Shown in pieces: positions 7,490 through 15,721 of a stretch of DNA of 22,821 bases (its first letter is position 1; the number at the start of each line of letters is the position of its first letter). Made by a program: the position numbers and the translations under genes. This DNA comes from Streptosporangiaceae bacterium. GTDB lineage: Bacteria; Actinomycetota; Actinomycetes; Streptosporangiales; Streptosporangiaceae. Location of the stretch: the NCBI GenBank assembly GCA_030040475.1, contig JASHTQ010000221.1, forward strand, positions 1 through 22,821. The letters are read 5' to 3'. The notes under the pieces were generated by a model that was given only the letters and a program-made list of their open reading frames with translations, was not told the origin of the DNA and did not search any database.

Positions 7490-8419
7490 CTATTCCGCGA
7501 CGCCGGGCAGCCTCCCGGCCGCGACCCGGGCGATGACGTGCCTGCGGAACTCCTCGGCGGCCGGAAGCAGCCGCCGTTCCGCCGACCAGGACAGGCAGAT
7601 CTCCCTCGTCGCCCCCTCGTCCATGATGTCGGCGTAGGCCACAGGGCCGGGGGCGGATTCCGGCGATCCGGAACGCGGCGCGGGCACGATGGCGACCCCG
7701 AGGCCGGCCGCGACGAAGCCGCGCACCGTGGACAGGTCGTCGCCCTCGAAGATGACGGCGGGCCGGAACCCGGCCCGCTCGCACAGGTCGTCGGCCAGCT
7801 TGCGGAGTGCGGAGACAGGCGCAAGGCCGATGAACGGTTCCCCGGCCACCTCGGCCAGGCGGATGCCCCGGTGCCCGCCGGGCCGGTGCGCGCCCAGCCG
7901 GTGCCCGCGCGGCAGCGCCAGCCGCAGCGGCTCCAGCGCGATCAGCCGTGTGTGCACCGCCGGCTCTGGCGGCCTGCGGGTGCCGATCTCAAGGTCGGCG
8001 TTGCCGCCGTCGAGGGCGGCCGCATGCAGTTCGTCGCGCACCTGGGTGAGCTGGAAGGTTACGCCCGGGTGCGTGGCACGGAAGCTGCGCGCCAGGTCGG
8101 GCACCAGCCAGGTGCCGAACGAGTGCTGGAAGGCGAGCGCCACGGTGCCGGTATCGGGGTCGATGAGCTGGCTCACCGCGGCGATGCCATCGTCGAGGTG
8201 GTGGAGCATCGCGTCCAGGTGCGGCTTGAAGACCGCCCCCGCGTGCGTCATCCGGAGCGTGCGCCCGGCGCGGCGCAGCAGCGGCGTGCCGATTTCGGCT
8301 TCGAGCCGGGCCAGCGCCCGCGACACGCCGGACTGGGTAACCGGCTCGAGGTCGCTGACCTCGGTCACGGTCGTGCCGTCTGCCACCTGCTGAAGCCAGC
8401 GCAACGCGTCGGTATCCAT
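7490..8419 (-). CDS. LysR-family transcriptional regulator
   Basis: The 309-residue protein has a LysR winged helix at residues 1-60, with VTQSGVSRALARLEAEIGTPLLRRAGRTLRMTHAG as the recognition helix and wing. The substrate-binding domain of about 200 residues starts near residue 88 (TGVALAF-like TGTVALAFQHSFGTWLVPDL). It contains LALPRGHRLG and GFVAAGLGVAIVPAP, both usual for the fold. The ligand cannot be predicted. Downstream on the same strand is the SLC13-like permease, and a 69-residue protein is encoded divergently. The roughly 120-base upstream region holds three GTCAT half-sites about two helical turns apart, the pattern expected for a LysR tetramer acting on both directions. Confidence 0.93.
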   Translation of the reverse strand: MDTDALRWLQQVADGTTVTEVSDLEPVTQSGVSRALARLEAEIGTPLLRRAGRTLRMTHAGAVFKPHLDAMLHHLDDGIAAVSQLIDPDTGTVALAFQHSFGTWLVPDLARSFRATHPGVTFQLTQVRDELHAAALDGGNADLEIGTRRPPEPAVHTRLIALEPLRLALPRGHRLGAHRPGGHRGIRLAEVAGEPFIGLAPVSALRKLADDLCERAGFRPAVIFEGDDLSTVRGFVAAGLGVAIVPAPRSGSPESAPGPVAYADIMDEGATREICLSWSAERRLLPAAEEFRRHVIARVAAGRLPGVAE

Positions 8420-8420
8420 G

Positions 8421-8476
8421 CCAATGACTGTAAATTATGAGTGAGAGTCATGGTTGTATTGCTAACTGGTCATTGG
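8421..8476. promoter_or_regulatory. Triple half-site, likely LysR operator
   Basis: CCAATGAC (8421-8428) and GTCATTGG (8469-8476) are perfect inverted copies. A third half-site, AGTCAT (8446-8451), lies between them. Centres are about 22-23 bases apart, roughly two DNA turns. They sit directly before lysR and before the divergent small gene. Regulator identity is inferred from position. Confidence 0.5.
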
Positions 8477-8539
8477 ACGCATAGTTCTTGGTCAGGAACA
8501 CTGAAAGAGGAAGGACTGTCAACCAAGGAGGACGGAAAC

Positions 8540-8749
8540 ATGCCGACCGCCACCGCGGTGGGGACCGCGATCGTGACTCGTATCCAGGCCGCCAGGGCCG
8601 CCCGCGCCGCGCATAAGACGCTGGAGCGCGAGCTCGCCAGCTACACCAGCGTGCAGGACCTCAACGACCTGCACGCGATCCTCGACAGGTACAGCGACGA
8701 TCAGACCGCGGACATCCGCCGCATCCTCGCGGCCCGCCCAGCTGCCTGA
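8540..8749 (+). CDS. Small helical protein divergent from lysR
   Basis: The 69-residue product starts MPTATAVGTAIVTRIQAARAAR. It has a basic amphipathic first half and a second half with LERELASYTSVQDLNDLHAIL and ADIRRILAARPA. It looks fully helical, with no signal peptide or membrane span. The ATG at 8540 is chosen because a strong AAGGAGG site lies at 8525-8531; an in-frame GTG at 8441 would add 33 residues but has no such site and overlaps the regulator region. Short proteins with a similar ending occur widely in actinobacteria without a known function, as far as I recall. The three half-sites upstream suggest control by the neighbouring LysR protein. The stop codon lies in the first unit of a 14-bp tandem repeat. 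Confidence 0.75.
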   Translation: MPTATAVGTAIVTRIQAARAARAAHKTLERELASYTSVQDLNDLHAILDRYSDDQTADIRRILAARPAA

Positions 8750-8782
8750 TCCGGGCTGCCTGATCCGGGCTGCCTGATCCGG
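8741..8782. repeat. Three perfect 14-bp tandem repeats
   Basis: GCTGCCTGATCCGG occurs three times without mismatch at 8741-8754, 8755-8768 and 8769-8782. The TGA in the first unit is the stop of the small gene. The last unit can fold with the following bases (CTGCC, 8770-8774, with GGCAG, 8782-8786). Because 14 is not a multiple of 3, a change in copy number would not extend the protein. Confidence 0.9.
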
Positions 8783-8851
8783 GCAGTACCGGAACACCGC
8801 CGGGCGATCCATCGGGATTGCCCGCCTGGCGGGACCATCCGCGGGTGCTGG

Positions 8852-9481
8852 CTAGGAGCCTGCCGCCGGAGTCCAGACCAGCCTGGCGGCGACGGCGGCG
8901 AGAGCGGCAAGCGGGATGCTGACCGCGACGCGCTGCACCAGGCCCGCGTCGGCCGCGGAGGTATCGGCCGCGAACGCGATCAGGACCGCGGCAGACGCGA
9001 CCGCGCTGGCAACCAGCCACGGCCGCCACGGCCGCCACGCCTGGTCGCCGCCGAACCGCACGGCAAGCAGCAGCTGGACCGCGACAAGGTCGACGTAGAG
9101 GATCGCGCTGATCACGTCGTGCGCGTGGTTGTGCCAGGAGACGCTGCCCGAGGTGAGCAGCATGTGGTCACGGCGCAGCACGCCGGCTGCGATCGTCAGC
9201 ACCCCGGCGCCCTGGATCAGCCTCGGCGCGGGCCCCGCCCGGCCGCGCCCGCCGAGCGCCTCGTGCAGGGCGCCGCCGAACGCCACGGCGCACCCGCCGA
9301 GCACGAGGAACCCCGCGATCATGATCCACGGGTCCCTGGCGCCGGCCGCGGCGAGCCCGCTGATCTGGACCTCGAGGGCAGAGTGCCCGGTCTGCCGCAG
9401 CGAGCCGACGATCCACGCGACGGTGAAGACGGCCGGGCCGGCGATCCCCGCCGCGGCGCCCGTCCGCACGCCGCCCCTCAT
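8852..9481 (-). CDS. DUF998 family membrane protein
   Basis: The 209-residue product has six predicted membrane helices, at about residues 8-28, 52-74, 88-103, 119-142, 155-172 and 181-203. The sequence AGPAVFTVAWIVGSLRQTGHS near the start, PWIMIAGFLVLGG, the loop WHNHAHDVISAILYVDLVAVQLLL and the end GLVQRVAVSIPLAALA are characteristic of DUF998 integral membrane proteins, whose function is unknown. The start at 9481 is chosen because it gives the ATGA overlap with the serine-hydrolase stop at 9478. Longer frames upstream would run into that gene in the wrong reading frame. Translational coupling to the hydrolase implies that the two act together. Confidence 0.82.
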   Translation of the reverse strand: MRGGVRTGAAAGIAGPAVFTVAWIVGSLRQTGHSALEVQISGLAAAGARDPWIMIAGFLVLGGCAVAFGGALHEALGGRGRAGPAPRLIQGAGVLTIAAGVLRRDHMLLTSGSVSWHNHAHDVISAILYVDLVAVQLLLAVRFGGDQAWRPWRPWLVASAVASAAVLIAFAADTSAADAGLVQRVAVSIPLAALAAVAARLVWTPAAGS

Positions 9482-10839
9482 CCGGCCCGCGGGGTGACCC
9501 GGCCGCTCATGAAGACGTACGGCGTGCCGCCGGGGAGCCGGGCGAAGCTGAGCGGGGCCCACGGATCGTCGTCCTGCGACCGGCAGACGAAGTTGGCGCC
9601 CGAGGAGTCGGCGGGGTACAGGGCAAGCTCCTCGGGCTCGGCGTCGGTGAGCGCCGCCAGGTCGCCGGTCGTGGTGATCACGACGCGCAGCAGCCCGTCG
9701 CGTACCGACACGTCGAACCGCCGCGACGCGCGCTCGTAACGGCCGGCATGCCGGCTCAGGTCCGCGTCCGTTACCCGGTCGGGCTCGGCGGGTTCGGGAT
9801 CGGCGGGCATCGTGATCCCGGGCCAGTCCTCGATCACCTCGGCGAGCACCGCCCGGTACAGGGACGCCGATTCCGAGGAGTTGGTCAGCAGGCAGGCGGC
9901 GACCCGGGTCGCCGGGTCGACCCGCAGGTAGGCAGACTGGCCGATGGTGTCGCCGTCGTGCCCGATGACCGTCCGGCTGCCCCACCTGCTCATCCGCCAG
10001 CCGAGGCCGATCGCCGCGCCCGGCAGCGCGAAGTTGGGGACCGGCGCACGGGGCCGCTGCATGGCCGACACCGAGGACTCGCTGAGGACGCTGCAGCCGC
10101 CCGGCGCGGTCCCGCCGTCGAGGTGCAGCCGGGCGAAGGCGAGCAGGTCGTGCGCGCTTGCGACGATGCCGCCCGCCGGGCCGACGCTGCGGGGCAGGCC
10201 CCAGACCGCGACCGGCGCGCCGTCCCGGTGGCCCACCGCCGCGCGGTGCAAGATCGCCTCCTCGGGCAGGGTGACCGTCTGGGTAAGCCCGAGCGGGTCG
10301 GCCAGCCTGGCCCGCAGCGACCGGTCCCACGGCCGGCCGTCGAGCACTTCGATGATCCGGCCGAGCAGCACGTAGCCGCTGTTGCAGTAGGAGTACGCGT
10401 CGCCGGCCGGATACGCCGACGCGGCGTCGGCGAGCAGGTCCGCGTAGCGCCGCACGCAGCCGTCGCCGCGGCCGGTATCGGTGAAGATGTCGCCGTCGAT
10501 GCCGCTGGTGTGGGTGAGCAGGTGCGCCACCGTGACCTGCTCGCCGATGTCCTTAGCGCCGAGCCGCACGCCGGGCAGCACCCGCGCGACGGTGGTGTCC
10601 AGCGACAGCCGGCCCGCGTCGATGAGCTGCATGATCATCGACGCGGTCCACACCTTGGTGATCGACCCGACCTGGAACAGCGAGTCGGTGGTAACCGGCA
10701 CCCGGGTTGCGGCGCTCAGCATCCCGTAGGCGGCCAGGACCTCCTGCCCGTCGGCCCAGACGCCGAGGACGGCACCGGTGACGCTGGTCGGCTCGGCGAG
10801 TTCGTGCAGGCGGGCGGTCCAGGCCGCGGCATCTAGCAT
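9478..10839 (-). CDS. Serine hydrolase, class C beta-lactamase/D-Ala-D-Ala carboxypeptidase family
   Basis: The 453-residue protein shows the penicillin-recognising hydrolase motifs in order: S59-I-T-K62 (nucleophile and base), Y151-C-N153, and H294-D-G296 in place of KTG, as in the esterase-like branch. The catalytic fold covers about residues 10-345. A further C-terminal part (about 360-453, with RHAGRYERASRRFDVSVRDGLL) resembles the lipocalin-like DUF3471-type domain often attached to these enzymes. No signal peptide is visible, so a cytoplasmic esterase or peptidase is more likely than cell-wall work. The real substrate is not predictable. The next gene, a DUF998 membrane protein, overlaps it by ATGA. 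The divergent molybdenum hydroxylase operon starts 188 bases away. Confidence 0.9.
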   Translation of the reverse strand: MLDAAAWTARLHELAEPTSVTGAVLGVWADGQEVLAAYGMLSAATRVPVTTDSLFQVGSITKVWTASMIMQLIDAGRLSLDTTVARVLPGVRLGAKDIGEQVTVAHLLTHTSGIDGDIFTDTGRGDGCVRRYADLLADAASAYPAGDAYSYCNSGYVLLGRIIEVLDGRPWDRSLRARLADPLGLTQTVTLPEEAILHRAAVGHRDGAPVAVWGLPRSVGPAGGIVASAHDLLAFARLHLDGGTAPGGCSVLSESSVSAMQRPRAPVPNFALPGAAIGLGWRMSRWGSRTVIGHDGDTIGQSAYLRVDPATRVAACLLTNSSESASLYRAVLAEVIEDWPGITMPADPEPAEPDRVTDADLSRHAGRYERASRRFDVSVRDGLLRVVITTTGDLAALTDAEPEELALYPADSSGANFVCRSQDDDPWAPLSFARLPGGTPYVFMSGRVTPRAG

Positions 10840-11027
10840 GGTATGGACGCTAACGCCATTTCGGCCGGCAACCTAGCGCTGGCGGGCAGGTACACGGGCC
10901 GGCCGCCTTTGTGCCTCGGTCATAATGGCCGGGAGCGGCTTTTGCCGGGTCGGCCGTGGTTCCGTGAGCCGCTCAGGTGTAGTTTCGCGGCTAAACGGCC
11001 GGCGGGTCCGCAGCTATGGAGGGTTAG

Positions 11028-13340
11028 ATGAGCATCCTTGGCACCCGGGTCATCCGGACGGAGGATCCCCGGCTGCTGACCGCCGGCGGGGTCTACGTAG
11101 ATGACCTGCGGACGCCGGAGCTGAGCCGGGCGGCACGGCTGACGTTCGTCCGCAGCCCGCTCGCGCACGCGCGCATCACGGGCATCGACGCGAGCGCGGC
11201 CCTGCAGGAGCCGGGCGTGATCGCCGTGCTGACCGTCGCCGACATGGATGACCTGGCGCCGCCGCCGCCGGAGCCGGAGGAGGGCGGCGGAGGCGGCGAG
11301 GGCCCGGTGCCGCTCGGCGGCCCGTGGTCCGAGCCCCTGCTTGCTGTCGACACGGCGCGGTTCGTCGGCGAGCCGGTCGCGCTCGTCATCACCGATGGCC
11401 GCTACCAGGGCGAGGACGCCGCCGATCTGGTCAGCGTGGACTACGACCCGCTGCCCGCCGTGGTCGGGCCAACGGCATCGCTGGCCGAGGAGACCCTGCT
11501 GTTCCCCGCGGCGGGAACCAACGTCTGCGCGGCCAAGCCGGTCTCCACCGACGACACGCCCTTCGACGCCTGCGAGGTGGTCGTCGAGCAGGACATCGTC
11601 AACCAGCGGGTCGCCTGCATGTCGATGGAGGGGCGGGCCACCGCCGCCGCGTTCTCCGGCGGCAAGCTGACCGTCTGGCACAGCTCGCAGAACGCGCAGC
11701 TGTGCCGGTTCATCCTGGCCGGCGTGCTCGGCATGGCGCCGGACCAGATCCGCGTGGTGGTGCCCGACGTGGGCGGCGGGTTCGGCGCGAAGGTCGGCAT
11801 CGACAGGGACGCGATCATCGTCGCCTGGGCGGCCAGGAAGACCGGCCGGGCGCTGCGCTGGGCCGAGACCCGCAGCGAGAACCTGGTCGGCATGACACAG
11901 GGCCGTGCCCAGCTGCACCACGTCAAGATCGGCGGCAGCAGGGACGGCCGGATCCTCGCCTACCGCATCGACGTCGTCCAGGACACCGGCGCCTTCCCGC
12001 GCATGGGCGGCTTCCTGCCCGGCCTGACCTGCCTGATGGCGCCCGGCGTGTACGACATCCCGGAGGTGCAGGCCGGGTTCCGCGTGGCGGTCACCAACGC
12101 GACGCCGATCAGCGCCTACCGCGGCGCCGGACGGCCGGAGGCCACCGCGGCCGTCGAGCGCGCGGTCGACCTGTTCGCCGCCGAGATCGGCATGGACCCG
12201 GCCGAGGTCAGGCGGCGCAACTTCGTCGCCCCGGACAAGTTCCCCTTCCAGACCAAGACCGGCGCCCTGTACGACACCGGCCGGTACGAGGAAGCCCTGG
12301 ACAAGGCGCTGGCGGCAGCGGACTATGCCGGGCTGCGCCGTGAGCAGGAACGGCGCCGCGCACACGGCGACACCAGGCAGCTCGGCATCGGCGTCTCCAC
12401 GTACGTGGAGATCACCGCGGCCGACGCGGGCGCGGGGGAGACCGCCAAGCTCGAGGTGTCGAGCGACGGCACCGCAACCGTCTACACCGGCAGCTCCGCG
12501 CACGGACAGGGGCACCACACCGCGTGGGCGATGCTGGTGCAGGACGAGCTCGGCATCCCGATGGACAAGGTCACGGTCATCCACGGGGACACCGATCTCA
12601 TCCCGGTCGGCGTCGGCACCTACGCTTCCCGCTCGCTGCAGCTCGGCGGCTCGGCCGTGCACAAGGCCGCGATCGAGGTCAAGGACGAGGCGCGGCACCA
12701 GGTCGCGGACATGCTCGAGGCCGCCGAGGCCGACGTGGTGCTCGATACGAGCACCGGCCTGTGGCAGGTGCGCGGCGACCCGGACACCGGCCTGACCTGG
12801 TCCCAGGTCGCGGCGCATGCCAGCGGCGGCAGCCTGATCGCCGACGTGAGCTTCACCGCCGACGTGCCCACGTTCCCGTTCGGCTCGCACGTCTCCGTGG
12901 TCGAGGTGGACACCGAGACCGGGCAGGTGACGATGCTGCGCCACGTGACCGTGGACGACGCGGGACCGGTGCTGAACCCGGTGCTCGCCGAGGGGCAGCG
13001 GCACGGCGGGATCGCGCAGGGAGCCGCCCAGGCCCTGCTCGAGGAGGTGCTCTACGACGCTGACGGCAACCCGCTGACCTCCACGCTCGCGGACTACGCG
13101 GCCATCTCCGCGCCCGACCTGCCCAGCTTCGAGCTGGTCTTGAGCGAGACGCCGACCACGGTGAACCCGCTCGGCGTCAAGGGCATCGGCGAGGCGGGCA
13201 CGATCGGTTCGACCCCCGCCATCCAGAACGCGGTCGTCGACGCCGTTGCGCACCTCGGCGTCAGGCACATCGACATGCCGACCACTCCGCAGCGAGTGTG
13301 GGCGGCCATCAACGAGGCACTGAAAGCGAGTAACCAGTGA
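11028..13340 (+). CDS. Form II CoxL-type molybdopterin-binding large subunit
   Basis: The 770-residue protein is the molybdenum-cofactor subunit of a xanthine-oxidase-family hydroxylase. Expected features are present in order: the start [30 protein letters not shown] near residue 110, [19 protein letters not shown] near 245, the active-site loop A363-Y-R-G-A-G-R369, the HGQGHHTAW cofactor contact near 490, and G-V-K-G-I-G-E722 with the catalytic glutamate. AYRGAGR marks form II; true CO dehydrogenases (form I) carry AYxCSFR, so CO oxidation is not supported and the substrate is unknown. A Pro/Glu/Gly-rich loop sits at about 76-100. GGAGGG at 11018-11023 is the ribosome site. The stop overlaps the next gene as GTGA. 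Confidence 0.95.
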   Translation: MSILGTRVIRTEDPRLLTAGGVYVDDLRTPELSRAARLTFVRSPLAHARITGIDASAALQEPGVIAVLTVADMDDLAPPPPEPEEGGGGGEGPVPLGGPWSEPLLAVDTARFVGEPVALVITDGRYQGEDAADLVSVDYDPLPAVVGPTASLAEETLLFPAAGTNVCAAKPVSTDDTPFDACEVVVEQDIVNQRVACMSMEGRATAAAFSGGKLTVWHSSQNAQLCRFILAGVLGMAPDQIRVVVPDVGGGFGAKVGIDRDAIIVAWAARKTGRALRWAETRSENLVGMTQGRAQLHHVKIGGSRDGRILAYRIDVVQDTGAFPRMGGFLPGLTCLMAPGVYDIPEVQAGFRVAVTNATPISAYRGAGRPEATAAVERAVDLFAAEIGMDPAEVRRRNFVAPDKFPFQTKTGALYDTGRYEEALDKALAAADYAGLRREQERRRAHGDTRQLGIGVSTYVEITAADAGAGETAKLEVSSDGTATVYTGSSAHGQGHHTAWAMLVQDELGIPMDKVTVIHGDTDLIPVGVGTYASRSLQLGGSAVHKAAIEVKDEARHQVADMLEAAEADVVLDTSTGLWQVRGDPDTGLTWSQVAAHASGGSLIADVSFTADVPTFPFGSHVSVVEVDTETGQVTMLRHVTVDDAGPVLNPVLAEGQRHGGIAQGAAQALLEEVLYDADGNPLTSTLADYAAISAPDLPSFELVLSETPTTVNPLGVKGIGEAGTIGSTPAIQNAVVDAVAHLGVRHIDMPTTPQRVWAAINEALKASNQ

Positions 13341-13801
13341 AGGTCGACCTGACGGTCAACGGCAAGGAGATCACCGCGGACGTCGAGGACCGCATGCTGC
13401 TCGTGCACTACATCCGGGACGTGGCGGACCTGACCGCGACCAACGTGGGCTGCGACACCACCTCCTGCGGGGCCTGCACGGTGCTGCTCGACGGCGAGTC
13501 GGTGAAGTCCTGCACGGTGCTGGCGGCCCAGGCCGCAGGCCACGAGATCACCACCGTGGAGGGCCTGGCGGTCGACGGCGTGATGCACCCGGTGCAGCGC
13601 GCGTTCCACGAGCAGCACGGGCTGCAGTGCGGCTTCTGCACCCCGGGCATGGTGATGGCGATCGTGTCTTTGCTGCGGGAGAACCCGCACCCCACCGAGG
13701 AACAGGTGCGAACCGGCCTGGAGGGCAACCTGTGCCGGTGCACCGGCTACCACAACATCGTCAGGGCGGCACTCGCCGCGGCTGAGGAGGGGGCGGCGTG
13801 A
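13337..13801 (+). CDS. [2Fe-2S] small subunit of the molybdenum hydroxylase (CoxS-like)
   Basis: The 154-residue protein carries two [2Fe-2S] clusters that pass electrons between the molybdenum site and FAD. All eight cluster cysteines are present: C39, C44, C47 and C59 in the plant-ferredoxin-like N-terminal domain ([16 protein letters not shown]), and C98, C101, C133 and C135 in the helical C-terminal domain ([24 protein letters not shown]). Length is normal for the family. The GTG start overlaps the large-subunit stop and the stop overlaps the next GTG, so the three subunits are translationally coupled and probably made in equal amounts. Confidence 0.96.
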   Translation: MKVDLTVNGKEITADVEDRMLLVHYIRDVADLTATNVGCDTTSCGACTVLLDGESVKSCTVLAAQAAGHEITTVEGLAVDGVMHPVQRAFHEQHGLQCGFCTPGMVMAIVSLLRENPHPTEEQVRTGLEGNLCRCTGYHNIVRAALAAAEEGAA

Positions 13802-14622
13802 TCCCGTCGTCGTTCACCTACAAGCGGGCAGGCTCGGCTGAGGAGGCCTTCGACCTGGCCACGGAGCACGGCGAAGACGCGAAGTACCTGGCCGGCGGGC
13901 ACTCGCTGCTGCCGCTCATGAAGCTGCGCCTGGCCGCCCCCGAGGTGATCATCGACCTCAGCGGCCTGCGCGAGCTCTCCTACCTCACAGATCACGGCTC
14001 CCACGTCGCGATCGGCGCGCTGACCAGGCACCACGACGTGCAGCACTCCGACCTGCTCGGCCGCGACCTGCCGCTGCTCGCGTACGCGGCCGGCCAGGTC
14101 GGCGACCCGCAGATCCGGCACCGCGGCACGATCGGCGGTTCTGTCGCGCACGCCGACCCCGCTTCCGACCTGCCCGCGGTGCTGCTGGCGCTGGACGCGA
14201 CGCTGGTCGTGCGCGGTGCCGACGGCTCCCGCGAGATCCCGGTCGGGGAGTTCTTCCAGGGCCTGTTCGAGACCGCGCTTGAGCCCAGCGAACTGCTCAC
14301 CGAGATCCGGGTGCCCAAGCCCGCCGCCGGCGCCCGAGGCTGGTCGTTCCAGAAGTTCAACCAGCGGGCGATCGACTGGGCCATCGTCGGCGTCGCCGTC
14401 CAGGGCGGCCAGGTCTCGCTGGTCAACATGGGCAGTACCCCGCTGCGCGCCGCCGCGGTAGAGGCCGCGCTGGCCGACGGCGCCTCTCCCGCCGACGCAG
14501 CCGCGCGCGCCGCCGAGGGCACCAACGCGGCGGCCGACATCCGGGCCAGCCGCGAATACCGCGAGCACCTTGCCCGGATCCTGACCGCCCGCGCCCTCAC
14601 CGAAGCCGCCGCCCGCTCCTGA
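13798..14622 (+). CDS. FAD-binding medium subunit of the molybdenum hydroxylase (CoxM-like)
   Basis: The 274-residue protein binds FAD. The two flavin loops are visible: [14 protein letters not shown] at 32-45 and [14 protein letters not shown] at 111-124. The C-terminal CO-dehydrogenase flavoprotein domain covers about residues 165-270, with [18 protein letters not shown]. It starts with GTG overlapping the small-subunit stop. The gene order is large, small, medium. No maturation genes (coxD, coxE, coxF or coxG, MoxR-like ATPase, or XdhC) lie in the window, so insertion of the cofactor must rely on genes elsewhere. A candidate hairpin follows 25 bases after the stop. Confidence 0.95.
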   Translation: MIPSSFTYKRAGSAEEAFDLATEHGEDAKYLAGGHSLLPLMKLRLAAPEVIIDLSGLRELSYLTDHGSHVAIGALTRHHDVQHSDLLGRDLPLLAYAAGQVGDPQIRHRGTIGGSVAHADPASDLPAVLLALDATLVVRGADGSREIPVGEFFQGLFETALEPSELLTEIRVPKPAAGARGWSFQKFNQRAIDWAIVGVAVQGGQVSLVNMGSTPLRAAAVEAALADGASPADAAARAAEGTNAAADIRASREYREHLARILTARALTEAAARS

Positions 14623-14647
14623 CCCAGGATCATGGGCGCATGGTCAG

Positions 14648-14672
14648 CACGGCCACCTGAGACTCAGCCGTG
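14648..14672 (+). terminator. Hairpin after the molybdenum hydroxylase operon
   Basis: CACGGC (14648-14653) pairs with GCCGTG (14667-14672) around a 13-base loop that itself contains CTGAG-A-CTCAG symmetry. It lies between two converging genes and could end either transcript. There is no U-run. Confidence 0.4.
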
Positions 14673-14743
14673 GCGCACGCCGCCCGGCGCGCCCGCCTGA
14701 CAGCGCAGGTCGCGGTGACCGCCCTGATCGCCGCGGCGCAGGC

Positions 14744-15637
14744 TCAGAAGAGGCACAGCGGGTTCACCGCCGCCCCGGTCCCGCCAGGTAGATCCGGCGG
14801 TGCGCATGTCAGCAGGAATTCCGAGCGCCCGAGCTCTGCGCAGACATCGACCAGTTCCGTCATCGTCGGATTGTCCAGCAGGCACAGGCCCATGGCCGCC
14901 AGCCCCACCTGATGCAACGGCAGCGGAAACCGGGAACTCGGATAGGGCAGGCGCTCGATGCAGTCGCCGGAGTAGACGGCGACCCCTCGCTCGTGGAGCC
15001 AGCCGATGACGCTGCCGTCAACGCCCGCTCGTACCCATGGGTTGCTGTCTCCCTCTTCGATCTCTCGCCGCTCGGCGCCCACATGGAGGAAGACCGCGTC
15101 TCCTCGGTCGACGCGCACGTCCTGGCGCTTCTCAGCGAGTTCGATGTCCTCACGCGTCACGAACTCCGCTGCCGGCAGCCACCGCAGTCCACGGCACGCT
15201 GCGATATCCAAGAGAACACCGCGGGTGAAGATCCCCTGGCGCTGCGCATGGATGGACGCGAATGAAAGGCCGCGCGACGAGCAGATGTCGGAACTCCGTC
15301 GGCCGTTGTAGGCGTGCCCCTCCCAGAAGACGTGGCCGACTGCGTCCAGATGAGTTATCGCGAGCCCATGCGGGGCAAGGCCGACATAGTCGGTAGCCGC
15401 GTCCGGGTCCTGTTCTAGGAGCATCAGGTGCAGCAATGGGCGGGCATTGGCCGGGCTCTCCTGTGTCGAAAGCGCCCTTCCTATCGCTACAGCCTTCCCG
15501 GTCTGCACCAGCCCCGCGGCAGCTCGGCGTTTCTCGTCCGTAATGTAGTTCAGCGTCCCGAGTTCATCGTCGCTTCCCCAGCGGCCAGCATTGGAACACT
15601 GATCGAATAGGCTGACGAGCTGGCTCTCGTCCGTCAT
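14744..15637 (-). CDS. Cyclase-family metal-dependent hydrolase (PF04199)
   Basis: The 297-residue protein belongs to the family of kynurenine formamidase and isatin hydrolase, which open amide or lactone rings with a bound metal. The metal motif is intact: H90, then ITHLDAVGH with H96, D98 and H102. Further family marks are WGSDDELGTLNYI near the start, SRGLSFASI, RGVLLDIAA and RGDAVFLHVG. The ATG at 15637 is chosen over an upstream one at 15709 because GGAGG lies 8 bases before it and the extra 24 residues look noncoding. It is the last gene of the minus-strand catabolic cluster, 84 bases after the oxidoreductase gene. A lactonase role in sugar-acid breakdown is inferred from neighbours. 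Confidence 0.88.
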   Translation of the reverse strand: MTDESQLVSLFDQCSNAGRWGSDDELGTLNYITDEKRRAAAGLVQTGKAVAIGRALSTQESPANARPLLHLMLLEQDPDAATDYVGLAPHGLAITHLDAVGHVFWEGHAYNGRRSSDICSSRGLSFASIHAQRQGIFTRGVLLDIAACRGLRWLPAAEFVTREDIELAEKRQDVRVDRGDAVFLHVGAERREIEEGDSNPWVRAGVDGSVIGWLHERGVAVYSGDCIERLPYPSSRFPLPLHQVGLAAMGLCLLDNPTMTELVDVCAELGRSEFLLTCAPPDLPGGTGAAVNPLCLF

Positions 15638-15721
15638 CGAAGAGCCTCCATTCTCACGAGTGCACGGGCTTGTATCGCACTGAGCCGCAGCTCGACAGCT
15701 GTCTGTCATGTTGCGGCGTAA

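Noticed and set aside
6971..8440. A 489-codon plus-strand frame across the SLC13-like and lysR genes
   Set aside because: It spans two well-supported opposite-strand genes and their gap; the composition is that of an antisense shadow.
10862..10905. CGGCCGG/CCGGCCG inverted repeat between the hydrolase and Cox genes as an operator
   Set aside because: The 7-bp GC-only arms are 30 bases apart and are expected by chance in this sequence.
10920..13268. A 782-codon open frame antisense to the CoxL-type gene
   Set aside because: Its translation is His/Arg/Gly/Asp-rich with no domain, and it is the usual mirror of a real GC-rich gene whose motifs are unmistakable.
11028..14622. Genuine CO dehydrogenase (form I) operon
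   Set aside because: The active-site loop is AYRGAGR and lacks the Cys of AYxCSFR; no coxD, coxE, coxF or coxG genes are present.
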